64,000 nucleotides of DNA from Dothistroma septosporum (Eukaryota; Ascomycota; Dothideomycetes; Mycosphaerellales; Mycosphaerellaceae), in assembly GCA_002236755.2 (NCBI GenBank), contig NBZP02000054.1, forward strand, positions 310,001 to 374,000, in the 5' to 3' direction. The notes under the pieces were generated by a model, which was not told the origin of the DNA, did no database searches, and worked only from the letters and a program-made list of their open reading frames with translations. Shown one piece after another: positions 8,999 through 20,376 of the stretch. Position numbers and translations under genes: made by a program. How positions within the stretch are numbered: position 1 is the first letter of the stretch; every line of letters begins with the position of its first letter.

Positions 8999-11085
8999 AT
9001 GACCACCTCACCAGCAGTTGGTGATGTTGAAAAGCAAGATGTCGCACTGAATAAGAAGACTGGGAGTGGACCGCATCCCCATGTTTCCAACCCACTCCAT
9101 GGCCACCACCTGAAAGGGCATATTCGCGAGCGACTGCGGCACTTCCTCCATCCCAATGGCAAGCGTGTCCATGTCGCCGCTTCTCCAGAAGAAGCTGCGA
9201 CTCTTCGCCAACGCCTTGCGCAGATTCACAGCGACGACGAATTTGACATCTACATCTCGGGCACGCCGGAGCATCTGGAAGCCCTCCGCGCGGCCCAGAA
9301 TCATCATGAAGATGCACGAGATAAGCTTCGACAGGAGCATCCGGACTTCTTCGACCGCTTTGACAAAGTTCACCGTGAGCTAGATTCGCTTGCACTTGAG
9401 TTAGATCGCGTCACAACGCACGGTGTGAGCCTTGACGCCCACTTCAATAGATTTGGGTACAACGCTCATGTGAGGAGCTACGAAGACGACAGTCCCGGCC
9501 AGTCTGGAGCAAACACACCAGGATCTTCTCTTTCGGGCAGCACGTCGTACGAGCGAGGCTTCGCAAGGCCGTTGAAGTTGTTCAAAGCGCCGACACTTAG
9601 ACAGTACTTCCACAAAGGCATTCTCTGGCGCGCTTCAGGATCAGAAGAAGTGCAAAGCTTCGAACTCTTTATAGACCTCCTCTACGTCGGCATCCTGCAA
9701 GTTATCGGCGACCATGCATCAGAAAATCCGACCGGTCTCAACCTGCTATACTTCGTCATCACTTTTACCTTGGCCTGGAAGATATGGAACGACAACACAC
9801 TGCTCGTGAGCTGGTTTGAGACCGACGATGTCTTGCAGCGTGTTTCGATCCTCTTCCTCATCGTCTGCCTCTTTGGCTATACGACCAATACAACAGAAGC
9901 ATTTTTGGATACGTATGCGACATTGATTGGCTTCTACCTCGCCGCGAGGTTCTTCATGGCCTGCTACCTGATGATGGTCGCCTACTTCATCAAAATGGTC
10001 CGAGCCGTCACGGTCTACCACGTGGTCGTCACTCTCATCGGTGGTGCACTATGGATAGGCTCGATCCACACAGACTGGCCTGGGCAACTGGCGCTAATCT
10101 TCATCGCTCTGTTCGTTGACATTGTCGGACCGATCGGTGTCATTCTGTTGGGAATGGCGTCGAATGAAGTCGGCGGAGGCATGAAAAGCTGGTACGAGAG
10201 GGCCTTCGAGTTCATCCCAGCTATCAACATCGAGCATCGTGTCGAGCGCACGAACGCTTTCGTTTCGCTTGTGTTCGGCTTCAGTGTAGTCGCCTTGCTT
10301 TATCAGAGTGCTCATGATGGTGTCGGTAATTTACGCTACAAATTTCGATACAATCTCCCCGCTGACAGTAGCCTGCAGACGCATACTTCGGCAAAGCCAT
10401 AATGGGCTTGATCCAAATCTTCTGCTTCAACTGGATATACTTCGAAATCGACTCGTCGAACTTGTCGATGCACGCCATCCGACGCCACAAGTTCAGCGCC
10501 TTAATATGGACTTTCGCTCACTTGCCGTTCATCTTGTCTTTCGTCCTCGGCGGAGGCGGTCTAGCGAAGCTCGTGATCGCCTATGACACAAAAAGCTCCC
10601 ACCTGGAGTGGCTGGCAGAACGATACCAAGCCACAGCCGAAGAGCAACATCTTGACCACATCCCCGATGGCCTGAGATGGTACTACTGTGGCGGCTTCGG
10701 TATCGCGTTGTCGTGCATGGCTCTCGTCTCCATGTCTCATGTCCACCGTGAACATGAAGGGATCCGACTTCTCAAGAAGAAAAGACTGCTAATCAGAATC
10801 CTCGTCGCTATCATCTTGATCTGCCTCCCTCTGGCCAAACATCTCAACTCCATCGATCTGGTCGGAACTGTCACAGGTCTGATTGTATTCTTGTTAGTAA
10901 CGGAACTGGGTGCAACAAGTGATGCAAAGGCTTCGCTGGTAGGACGAGAGAAAGCCTGCCGATACACGGGAAGGTGTTCGAGAGGGCAGCTGCTGGAGAT
11001 GATGAAGAATGGTAGGGACATTGATCCTGCGGAACTGGCACCGAAGGACAAGGAGAAGTATGAAGGGCAGACTGTGCAGCCCTGA
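8999..11085 (+). CDS. LtrA-family (low temperature requirement A) multi-pass membrane protein
   Basis: Exons 8999..10325 and 10379..11085 with a 53-nt intron; about 677 residues. The first ATG is at 8999; a GTG nine bases earlier is not used as a start in fungi. A hydrophilic N-terminal region of about 200 residues (charged helices and a Ser/Gly-rich linker) precedes the family signature SFELFIDLLYVGIL at about 220. Around a dozen hydrophobic segments follow to residue about 630, with the second conserved block GLIQIFCFNWIYFEID right after the splice. Members are common in filamentous fungi as predicted membrane proteins; no transport substrate or enzyme activity is firmly known. The C-terminal 50 residues are hydrophilic. 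Convergent with the glucanase gene, 162 bp apart. Confidence 0.9.
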
Positions 11086-11247
11086 AGATTAATAACATTA
11101 TCCACACTCATGCTAATGACGATTTCTGCCACAGACGTTATGGTTGCCTCTCATGCCAGCATCAGTCGTCCGGCACCAGCCTTACACGCTATGCAATCCG
11201 TCCCAAAACGCCACCAGACTGCCCACAATAGCAGAGCCACGCTCTCT

Positions 11248-13581
11248 TTAGTAGTTCTCCGGAAGCCCCAACGACGCAAAATCCGGAATATCACTCGAAC
11301 AGTTGAAATCCCTCTGATACGCCACCTTCGGCATCGTCCCCGCCGCCAGACTCGCCTTATAACTCCACTGCGCCGCACTCTCCGTCTGCCACGTCCAATA
11401 AAACCACCCCCACCCTTGCTCAAAACTGTGCATCTGCGCCTCCGCAAACATCAAAAGCCATGCTTTATACTCATTTGACCAACTTCCGGAAGCCGCGTTT
11501 GCATTATCGCAGGAACATTGCGGGTTGTTCTTCGTTGGACAAGTTGGGGAGAGGACGGAGCCGTTCGTACCGCCGCCAGGACCAAAGGCGTAGTTCAATG
11601 TTCCTTCCCAGCGGGAGCCAACGCCGACGTTGTTAAGGTATTGCGCGCAGTCTGTGTCGGCTTGGGACCATTCGCCGCAGAGGGTAGGGCCGAAGCCGGT
11701 CGCGGTGTTTTGGGATCTCAGAGCTTGTTGAGTCCAGCCGCCGCAAGCGAAGTTGATTTTGTCGTGGTGGTTGAGGACGATTTGGTCGACGTTGAAGATG
11801 ACGTATTGGTGCACATCTAGGAGGAGGTTTTTCTCGGTGGTGAGTTTCCCTTGCCAATTGTCGAGACCCATGAAGCCATCGCCGAAGACGACAACGCCGG
11901 TGAAATTGTTGGCGCGGACGGCATCGGTGGCTTTGGAGGTCCAGGCGAGGACGGTGGCTTGGTCGAGTTCGACCATGCGAGGTTCGTTGACGAGACCGTA
12001 CATGGTTATGATGTTTTTGTATCGTGGCTGGGTGAAGAAGGTGGAGAGTTGTTTATGTATATCGATGGTGCGGTCGCCGTTGGTCGTGCCGTCTGTTCCA
12101 TTGAGCCAGCCAATTGTGCCTTGACGACCAGAGTGGTTCCAGCCGTTTTGACTGCCTGGCGCGCCGTGGAGGTCGAGGTTGATGCGGAGGCCGTACTTGC
12201 GGGCCCATTCGATTCCGCGGAGGAGGTAGCGCCAGGAGACCTGGGCGACATAAGGGTCGCCGTCATAGGTCGTTACGGCCCAGTAGGAGAATGGAATGCG
12301 CACGTGGTCGAAGCCGGCGGCTTGGATGTCGGCAAAGGTGGATTCTTTCACCCAGGAAGAGTAGTGTTGCTCGAGCGTAGACTTCGCGGTTGTAGAACCG
12401 AGTTTCTGGGAGAGCGTCCATTCATCGACAACGTTATCGTGGGTGGTATACGAAGAGAACAGGGAGGGCGTGATCCAGGGTTCGATACTGAGCCAACCGC
12501 CGATGTTGACGCCGCGAATGGGCATAGTGCCGTACGTGAACTCTTGGTTCAGCGGAGGGACTTGATCATTGGCGCGGGTGCTGTCGTCCCAGGTGCTGTT
12601 GAGACCCATGACGCTAAGACCACCGACTGTTTCGGCGGTGTATGTCACATTGAAATCGTCGGTGTCGTACCAGGTGAAAGGGTCCAGAATTGTGCCTTGT
12701 GCGGCTGTTGGGATATCACTTTCTGACATACCCGCGAGATTGCTATTAGCGGGTTTTGTTGAGTTGCCGCCCGCACCTCCTGTGCCAGACGAGGAGCTGT
12801 GGTTTTTACCCGATACTACCACAGCGACGGGTATGATGATGGCCAATAACACGATCACAATGCCGACCCCGATGAAGATCTTCTTCCGCCGCTTTCGTTT
12901 TCGCTCTTGCTCGTCGTAGTCCAGATCACTGCTGCCGCCATCTCGTCTGCGCACATCTTCGCGATATTCTTCCTTCTCGCTGTAATATGCCGATGACCCT
13001 CGACCTCGCTCCAAAGCCTGCCCACTTACGACCCGTCTACCATCTCGATTCGTATCTCCCCTCCGCTCGTGCTTGTAATTGCCTCGACGCTCATATACCA
13101 AGCCCTCTCCGTCCGCCGCCAACGCCGCCCTTTCCTCTTCTCTCCGCCGCCTCTTCCGCTCTCGATGTTCCTGCCGCCGCCTTTCGCGGTCCAAGTCCCT
13201 TTCCTCGCGTTCTCGCTCGCGATCCGCGTCATACTCTGCTCTTGTATGATCATCGCCTTCCTGTGGCCGTTGCGGTACCCCATCGTAATCATTCCAGCCA
13301 AGTTTGCGATTGAGCTTATCAAGTTGTGCTAATTGGCCAGATGATAACGCTGTGGTGTTTGTCCTGCTGCTGGTATACTCGGAAGCTGGCGCTCTCGACG
13401 ATCGACGTTCGTGGTGGCTCCTCCTCGGTTTGCTCTTCGTCGGACTGCCGTAACCCTCTTCCCGATCCCGATCCCGGTCGTATCGTCCGAGAAGCTCGCC
13501 GTTGCTGTCTGTTCGCTGGTGTGTTCTTCGTCTTCGTTGCCGGCGCGCCGGGGAGTCGCGCGGCGTATGTGAACTCGACAT
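11248..13581 (-). CDS. exgD: Membrane-anchored GH5 glucan 1,3-beta-glucosidase (exo-1,3-glucanase D type)
   Basis: A single exon of 777 residues. The N-terminal 234 residues are hydrophilic and rich in Arg, Glu and Asp; one membrane span lies at about 235-256 with basic residues before it, giving a type II protein with the catalytic domain outside. The GH5 domain starts near 353 (PIRGVNIGGWL). The acid/base Glu is at 533 in the NEP motif and the nucleophile Glu is at 637 in GEWS. Several N-glycosylation sequons occur in the ectodomain. This layout fits Aspergillus ExgD, which trims cell-wall beta-1,3-glucan. Long open frames on the opposite strand (for example 11851..12726) are shadows of its coding bias. 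Confidence 0.95.
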   Translation of the reverse strand: MSSSHTPRDSPARRQRRRRTHQRTDSNGELLGRYDRDRDREEGYGSPTKSKPRRSHHERRSSRAPASEYTSSRTNTTALSSGQLAQLDKLNRKLGWNDYDGVPQRPQEGDDHTRAEYDADREREREERDLDRERRRQEHRERKRRRREEERAALAADGEGLVYERRGNYKHERRGDTNRDGRRVVSGQALERGRGSSAYYSEKEEYREDVRRRDGGSSDLDYDEQERKRKRRKKIFIGVGIVIVLLAIIIPVAVVVSGKNHSSSSGTGGAGGNSTKPANSNLAGMSESDIPTAAQGTILDPFTWYDTDDFNVTYTAETVGGLSVMGLNSTWDDSTRANDQVPPLNQEFTYGTMPIRGVNIGGWLSIEPWITPSLFSSYTTHDNVVDEWTLSQKLGSTTAKSTLEQHYSSWVKESTFADIQAAGFDHVRIPFSYWAVTTYDGDPYVAQVSWRYLLRGIEWARKYGLRINLDLHGAPGSQNGWNHSGRQGTIGWLNGTDGTTNGDRTIDIHKQLSTFFTQPRYKNIITMYGLVNEPRMVELDQATVLAWTSKATDAVRANNFTGVVVFGDGFMGLDNWQGKLTTEKNLLLDVHQYVIFNVDQIVLNHHDKINFACGGWTQQALRSQNTATGFGPTLCGEWSQADTDCAQYLNNVGVGSRWEGTLNYAFGPGGGTNGSVLSPTCPTKNNPQCSCDNANAASGSWSNEYKAWLLMFAEAQMHSFEQGWGWFYWTWQTESAAQWSYKASLAAGTMPKVAYQRDFNCSSDIPDFASLGLPENY

Positions 13582-14663
13582 CGTGCAGAATGTGGTTATT
13601 CTCTACATCTGGATTTTGAGCAATGAGGTCACCTAGAATGCTGTGTTCCCATATTAGAGTGTTCGTCGAGCCATAACTGTGTGTGGCGGCGTTGTCATGG
13701 TGACAGCCGACAGCCGCTCTCCGCGCCTAGCCTGCCGTGTGGACTTCGACACGTGAAGCCTTTGCCGTCAGTATGGTCTCCGATCTCCTGTTCTATCGTG
13801 ATTATACTGAACATTGCGCAGCGATACGGCACAAGGTTGTGACAAGCAATAGAGATCTTCAGCGTTCACACTCATCACGCGCTTGTGGCTGACACACGCA
13901 GAAAGTCGCGAGCGACTCCGAATAGAAAACAACCCTCAGTCATAGGTAGTGGTCGACACGGAATCCTGCTCTAGACATCCATAGCCACGTCTCTTCCACG
14001 ATGCGGGCAGCATTTGCCCTTTTGTCTCAATTTCCCTCGCTGGTCAATTATGCTCGCCTGAATGATCAACTGCTACAGCTTCATGCCGCAACCAAGGATC
14101 ACAGTCCGCCGCAGCATCCGGTGTTAATGATTCACAGGGGTGGTCGGATAGGTATCGCAAGTATCGGGAAAGATTACGTTCTCAGCCGGAATCATGACTT
14201 ACAGAGCTACGGTGATGCGGCGGGCAGGCTCGACTCGGTGCGCTTAATTCATACGAGACATAACATGCTCCCTTCCCGGATGACCTTAACATTACACGGC
14301 ACCCCATCTCGAAGGTACTGCTGACACTAAGCCAGCTAAGAGTATTGATTGGCCATGTACTTGTTTCTCCGCTGCTGTTCGGAACCCTTCGCAACCCTCA
14401 AAGTCCACCCTCGATCACCTGCACCCGATCGGAGGCTCCTCTGAGGTCTGTTGCTGGTTCAAGTTGAAGTCACTCATCTTACCCATCGACAGTACTGGGC
14501 CGCGGTGGCTACGCTAACCGATCTGGACGACTCCGTTGAGTAGAGCCGGCACCGTTGTGGCTTGATGAGACTTCATCCAGCAGGACTTCGACCTCTGGGT
14601 TCTTTTAGATTAGCATGAGATTCTCCTCTGTCGCCTCTGCTTTTGCTTCACGCCTCGCGTGCT
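13582..14663. other. Intergenic, no gene seen
   Basis: About 1.1 kb upstream of the glucanase. It should hold the glucanase promoter. A 107-codon open frame at 14001..14324 has no recognisable domain and no intron support, so I do not call it a gene. Confidence 0.45.
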
Positions 14664-15566
14664 CTACGTCGATGTATCTGAGCTCTGCTCGATAGCATTC
14701 GAGGGGAGTTTAGCTGCGCTCGATGGTCCGACGGAGTATCCCTCGCTCTGCTTGACCGCCGTTTCCTGATCGACTTCGACATCATGGATCTTGCCACGCC
14801 AGGCTGGTGGATCGCTGGTCATGGGAGGCTTTTCTTCGTCCTGTTTCTCGATCTTCCCAATACTGTTGTCAACGAGAAAGGCCACGGAATTTGCGGTCCT
14901 GCCCGGCTTGGTCGCCATATACTCGCGTGCCAGACACGTGCGTAGAGCCTTTCCCATCTCCGAGCGCAAATTCTCATCTCACTACGCTTTCGCGATGCGG
15001 TAGACATGCAGCCGTTCCGGGTATCTTTGGTCACAGCAGAGGCACTTGAACTGCTCGAACAGGTCACGCGTAATCCACTCCCGCCTGATCACCCCGCGCA
15101 GTTCATGTGGTACTTCGATATCGCGAGGACCGCGCGTGATGCAGGCAATTCTGATGCGCCTTTGACTTAGCCCTGCAAGGTCTGATGGCGCAGCTGGGTT
15201 GGCGGCGTAATCTTACAGCATCTGACGGAGATCCCGATATGTGAAGTCATCCTCATCGCCACCATCATCATGCACGCTCTCGATGGAAGTCGACTTCTGC
15301 TTGCGTAGTACAATATCCTGAAGAAAGGTAATCGGATTGGTGCTTGCCGAAGCAAAGAAGAACGGTAGCTGCTGGTACGTGTCGGCGAAGGACATGCCGC
15401 GTGTTCCGGTTTTGGTCATTACAGCTGGATGGTCTTTTGAGGAGTTTGCTAGTCTGATGGTACTCACTGCGACGCAGATGGTCGCAAGGACCGGGCGATA
15501 TTGAACGTGAAGCTGTTGAGCAATGGTCGGAAGAGTTGAAGTCCAATGAGCGAGATCAAAGAACAC
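14664..15566 (-). pseudogene. Unknown gene relic with three in-frame stops
   Basis: A single reading phase runs for about 300 codons from 15566 to 14664, broken only by TAA at 15213..15215 and the adjacent TAG-TGA at 14979..14984. The translated text keeps a protein-like character across each stop: MSFADTYQQLPFFF upstream, GVIRREWITRDLFEQFKC in the middle, and SEMGKALRTCLAREYM at the end. Every stop can be derived by one C-to-T change (CAA, CAG, CGA). Frame at the 5' end is less sure; another frame with ALPLECSLISLIGLQL reads well there and a GTGAGT donor is nearby, so an intron may lie near 15480. The family was not recognised. Confidence 0.55.
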
Positions 15567-17151
15567 TCTAGCGGCAAGGCAACTGCTGCGTCACCAAAGA
15601 GCTGGTTGGTTCTGCAGAAATCCCTGGCGTTTGAGTGAATGAACTGGAGAGTATCTGCTTCTCTTGCAAGCAGCAGTTACATCTACGTGCATCCGGTGAC
15701 CCAAGCTGCCGCTGGTGCTATGATCTTTTCCTTGATGCTCTTTTCTGCTGCAAGGAGAAGGATCATTCCCGTGGGTTGTGCTTGCTAATGTCTCTACAAC
15801 TACTGCAGGACTGATTACTCTCGAATAGAGTCCGGCACGGTTAGCTGAGGCAAGGAACGATCACCGGTAAGGTGGTACACATGGGTCGGACTCATTCGTG
15901 TCCTATCATCGCGGCGCTCACAATGCCAGTACGAGTGGCATGATCCTGTTATTGCTTCCTGAGCAGGTGCTCCAAGAGATTGTTATCGTAGCCCAAGACA
16001 AGTAAGATGCTGGTCTTGCATGTCTATCTCGGCGGTGGTCGTGACATCCACGCGGTTCGGCTCAGATCCATCCGAGACAGAAGTTGCAGGGGGGATCAGT
16101 CTGTGATTGACCTAGGAGCTGAAGCTTCATCTCTACGACGCGAATGCCGTGGTGATGGTCCGATCTGATTGATGCTGACCACTGAGCGTTCTCGCGAAAT
16201 GGGAGGAAGAGGTGTCGTGGTGTCTTTCAAGAGATCCATCCGGCTTGCCGAGGATTCCGGGATTGCACTTGCGCCGAACACTTTACCGACCTGAACATCA
16301 TCGTCTCCTTCTTCTTCCTTTAGCATCAACATCAAGATCCCAAGCCTCGACCCGCTATAACAGCAGATGCCACACCTATGCGATTGAAGAACTGAACGAT
16401 GATGGTATTCGCGACGGTCCGGCCAATTCTGGATCATGGATCCGTCCTGCAACTACACCAACTCCGTCATGTTGAGCAAAGTCGGCGCCAGTGACCTGCA
16501 CCCATCTTCCGCTGGTCACGTCGGCGGTCGCACCATCTCGTCCGGTTGATGTGGTGATCTGCCCACACAGCACATGGCTCGGCGCGATCGTGGCATCTGG
16601 CCATGCGGGAGAGAATATGTGGTTGTGTTGGGCAGAAGTTGTAGTTCTGCAATCACTGATGGCAATCACGGGCCATCAATGCAAAGATCCCCACTCGGTC
16701 CTTCGATATAATCTCTGCCAATGCGAGTTTGGCCAGGATGCCCGGTCCCCGCAATGGCGTCTTCCTTGCTCCGCATCGCGAACTCAATTTGCGTGGACGA
16801 TGCGACTTCTTCCACTTCGATCAACCACATACATGGACGGCAGGCAATAGTATCGAGGTAAATGCACCAGCGCATATCACACAGCTCCCTCTAGCTTGAC
16901 CAGCGTGGTCTTGTGCTCAACTACATTCTTCGATGGCCCATGCCGCGGACCCTCTGGTGGGGAACCGTCACGGTCATACATGCAGATCTCTACTGGGCGG
17001 ATGCAGAGTCGTTATATTCGCTAGTGCGAGTTTATTGCTGCTTTCGATCTGGTTCACGTGGGCCGGATGCCGACTACAAGATGTCTTCGCGTTGGCTGGT
17101 GTAAACTCTTGGACTTCCTCGACTTGTTCGCCGGGCATCTCCTCTATCATT
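15567..17151. other. Sparse region, no gene supported
   Basis: About 1.6 kb. Minus-strand open segments at 16376..16669 and 16666..16875 read somewhat protein-like but carry no known motif and cannot be joined by clear splice sites. They may be further relics. The last few hundred bases must hold the promoter of the glutaminase-like gene. Confidence 0.4.
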
Positions 17152-19330
17152 ATGAGACTCTGGCTTGCTGCTAAGGTCGCTTGGACTCTCTTGGCCGGAT
17201 CACGACAGGTGATATCCAGGAGCACGGCACTGCTGCCTTCATACCCACTTGCTGTGAAGAGTCCATACCTTTCTACCTGGGTGCCCGGTAGCCAGCTCTC
17301 CGATATTGCAACAGCTCGACCACAATTCTGGACTGGAGAGGAGTTGACATGGCCAATTCTTGCTCGCGTTGACGGTACTTCATATGCTCTTTTTGGATCA
17401 ACGGATGATCTGCCAAGCAGCATTGAGGCGGCGACCACTATCGATGTTAGCTATACTGCTACGCATACGTACTTCTGCGTCAGTGCTGGAGACGTGGACT
17501 TCGTGCTGGATTTCTTCAGCCCGGTGTATCCCAAGACAGAGGATTTTGCGTTGCATTCGCTCCCATACTCGTACTTGACTGTCAACGCTACAAGCACTGA
17601 GAACGTGCAGATCCTCAATGCAATCGATCAATCCTGGACAGCACAAGGTGGTGCTGCCAGTATCAACTATACGACCGTCGGCACCACTGGCTTCTTCTGG
17701 TATCACAACGACGATGAAATCCCGTTTGTGGAAGACAGCGATAGGGCTACCTGGGGCTCTACTATACTCGCGACTACTGTCACTTCAAATGGCTCCTTCT
17801 ACGCTCACGGAACCGCAAGCGACTTGTATTCCGCTTTTGTCACTGGTGGCACGTTAAGCAACTATAGTCGCAGCTACGGATCCGGAGACGACCTCACTGC
17901 GTTAGTGCATGATCTGGGAGCCATCAATGGCAATAGTGTCACCTTCGCGGTAGGTCTAGACCGTGTACAGGCTGTCAGCTACCTGGGAGTCGCGCAGACT
18001 GGCTACTATCGCACTGTGTGGCCGGAACTTCCAGATGCTGTTGACTTCTTTTTGTGCAACTATGACGATGCATTGGCATACTCGCTTACCTTGGACTCCA
18101 TCGTCCGCTCGAAGACTGAGTCTGTCTCGGATGAATGGGGCAGTCAGTACGCCGAGATCTGTGAAGCGAGCTTCCGGCAGGCTATTGCTCCCATTGAGTT
18201 GACCGTAAGCACAGTGACAAAATCAGACTTCTGCTGCCACTAACCTTCTTCTCTAGGTGCCTTTGTGCGATCTAGGCGCAGCGCCTTCAGCATTTCTCAA
18301 AGAGATATCTAGCAATGGGAACATGGAGACTGTGGATCTGATCTTCCAATCTTGGCCCATCTTCATCCATTTGAACCCCGACTGGATCATTCTTCAGTTC
18401 AGGCCAATCTTGGAATACTTGGCGACTGGCAGGTGGCCCCAGGCATGGGTGATTCACGACCTGGGTCTGCATTACCCAAACGCTACAGGTCACGATGACG
18501 GTGTGGCGGAGCAAATGCCGCTTTTCGAGACGTCAACGCTGTTCATCCTCATGTATGCCTACCAGGAGCTTTCAGGCGACACTTCTTATACCGAGACGTA
18601 CAGCGATCTGCTTGATGGTTGGGCACAGTACCTTGTTGCACATGGCCTCTATCCGTCAAGTCAGCTCATCAGTGTCGATGCCATCGCTGCGAGCGCGAAC
18701 CAAACAGTCCTTGCAATGCAATCTGCAATCGGTTTGAATGCCGCCAGCAAGCTCCTTGGCAACTCGTCATATTCTGACACTGCCTCCAAATTTGCGAAGA
18801 CTATTTACACTGATGGTCTGGGCCTCAACGACAATTGCACACATTTCACCTACAACTACGGCAACGACGACAGCTGGAATGTCATCTTCGCCGCCTTCTC
18901 GGACGTCTTCCTCAACCTCACCACTTTCCCAAGAGAAGCCTGGGATATGCAGTCCACGTGGTATCTCTCCCAGATCCAAGAAGCCGGCCTACCCTGGGCT
19001 GGGCCGGAGTCCGACAAAGGCGTAGACTGGGCGCTGACGGATTGGAACATTGAATTCGCTGCTGTCGGATCGGAGGAGCTGCAGGCGGCAATCGTGAACA
19101 CTACGTATAGCTTCTTGACAAACGGGCTAAATAGCATCCCGTTTGGGACGAAGTATCACACAAGTGGCAGTAATGCGGGTGTGTGGATTGCAAACAAAGC
19201 GAGGAGCTCGGTGGGAACGCACTTTGCTATTAGTGCGTTGCAGCAGGGGCTTTGGACTGAGATACAGCCATCTTGGTATGATGCGAGTACGGCTGGAAAG
19301 AAGCTAAGGCGGAGGAAGGAATTGCGATGA
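17152..19330 (+). CDS. gtaA: Secreted glutaminase-like protein (GtaA family; DUF5127/DUF4965/DUF1793)
   Basis: Exons 17152..18204 and 18257..19330 with a 52-nt intron; about 708 residues. The ATG at 17152 opens a hydrophobic leader (about 1-20). The N-terminal block PLAVKSPYLSTWVPG followed by PQFWTG and ARVDG..YALFG is the standard start of fungal GtaA proteins. The middle domain runs to about residue 400, and the C-terminal all-helical domain carries WPIFIHLNPDWI, LHYPNATGHDDG and the DWALTDWNIEFAA segment. Many N-glycosylation sequons fit secretion. The family's Aspergillus members hydrolyse glutamine, although for many paralogs the substrate is untested. The last residues are a basic tail, KKLRRRKELR. 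Confidence 0.88.
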
Positions 19331-20376
19331 TGGCAATCAGCCATTTCTACGGAAATAGCTTGTATCCCTTGGCTAGCTCGAGCGCGTGTCGGACTCAATC
19401 TTTACCTTTGTCGCATGCGCCTCGATACGCCGGAGTGTGATCTGATCGAATCCCCATCATGTGGACAGAAGATCATCTGGGTAGCATCTATACCATACCT
19501 TCCAACGCGCGGCGCTGGGCTGCGGCCACGGGTGCCTGCGACGCAGTGATTCGGTGGGATTATGAGAGTACAACGGTCCCGATCGCGTATCTCTAATCCA
19601 TCTCATCCAGATATCGGGCGTCGAGTTGATTTCGTATGCGGTCAAAGGCTTGGATTAGTGGGTGACGGAATTAAGATGGCGGGGTCTGTATCGCTTCGCC
19701 GGGAGCTGTGCCTGTTCAAGCTGATGGGTCATGAAGCATAGTCGTCAAGATTCTAGTGGACATCTTGTAGTGCCTTGGGGGGAGTGTTAGATTGAAGGTC
19801 GCTGCCGGAAATTGAGCGGCACCTATGCAGGCTGCTGATAGATCGAATGGAGTCGAGGCAAGTCTAGCCGCGTGCACGTGATACTGTGGCCGTGCTCACC
19901 AACATCGCTTGTCCTTCTTTCCTTCGTCTTGCTTCACTCCAACGCGCACGTATGGCCCGTATTTCTTGATGACACCTGACAGAATATGTCCAACACCAGC
20001 TCTCGTTACTGTTTGGTTCGGTCCCCGCCCTGTTGCAATCCTCATCAGACGCATCGCTCGATGGTTCGGTTCCACCTCGACGACATGAACCGCACGATTC
20101 GACCTCGCGCAATGATAGACCGATTATGTTGTGGCTCCAGCCTTGACTGATCCTATGCGAACCCCATGCATGCCTCACGAATGTCCAATCGAAGCTTGGA
20201 GATCTGCTGTAGGATAACCCCGCCTGCGTGAGGGGCATCGTTGTGCCGTCGGGAACAACATGCCGTATGCATCAACCACCGAGGGGGAGCATAGAATGTA
20301 AGCATAAAGGTAGATGACATTCTGGATATCCCCTTGCCAGTTATACATCTCCTCCTTTTACACAGCGTGCAGAATC
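19331..20376. other. Intergenic, no gene seen
   Basis: Spacer of about 1 kb between the glutaminase-like gene and the ThDP enzyme. A 124-codon minus frame (19864..20238) has no recognisable features. It presumably holds the promoter of the downstream gene. Confidence 0.45.

Noticed and set aside
11851..12726. Long plus-strand open frame (291 codons) inside the glucanase gene
   Set aside because: Exact antisense of the GH5 coding sequence; composition (Val/Gly/Asp-rich) is the mirror of its codons.
16974..17438. Minus-strand 154-codon frame antisense to the start of the glutaminase-like gene
   Set aside because: It covers the signal peptide and first domain of a recognisable family on the other strand.
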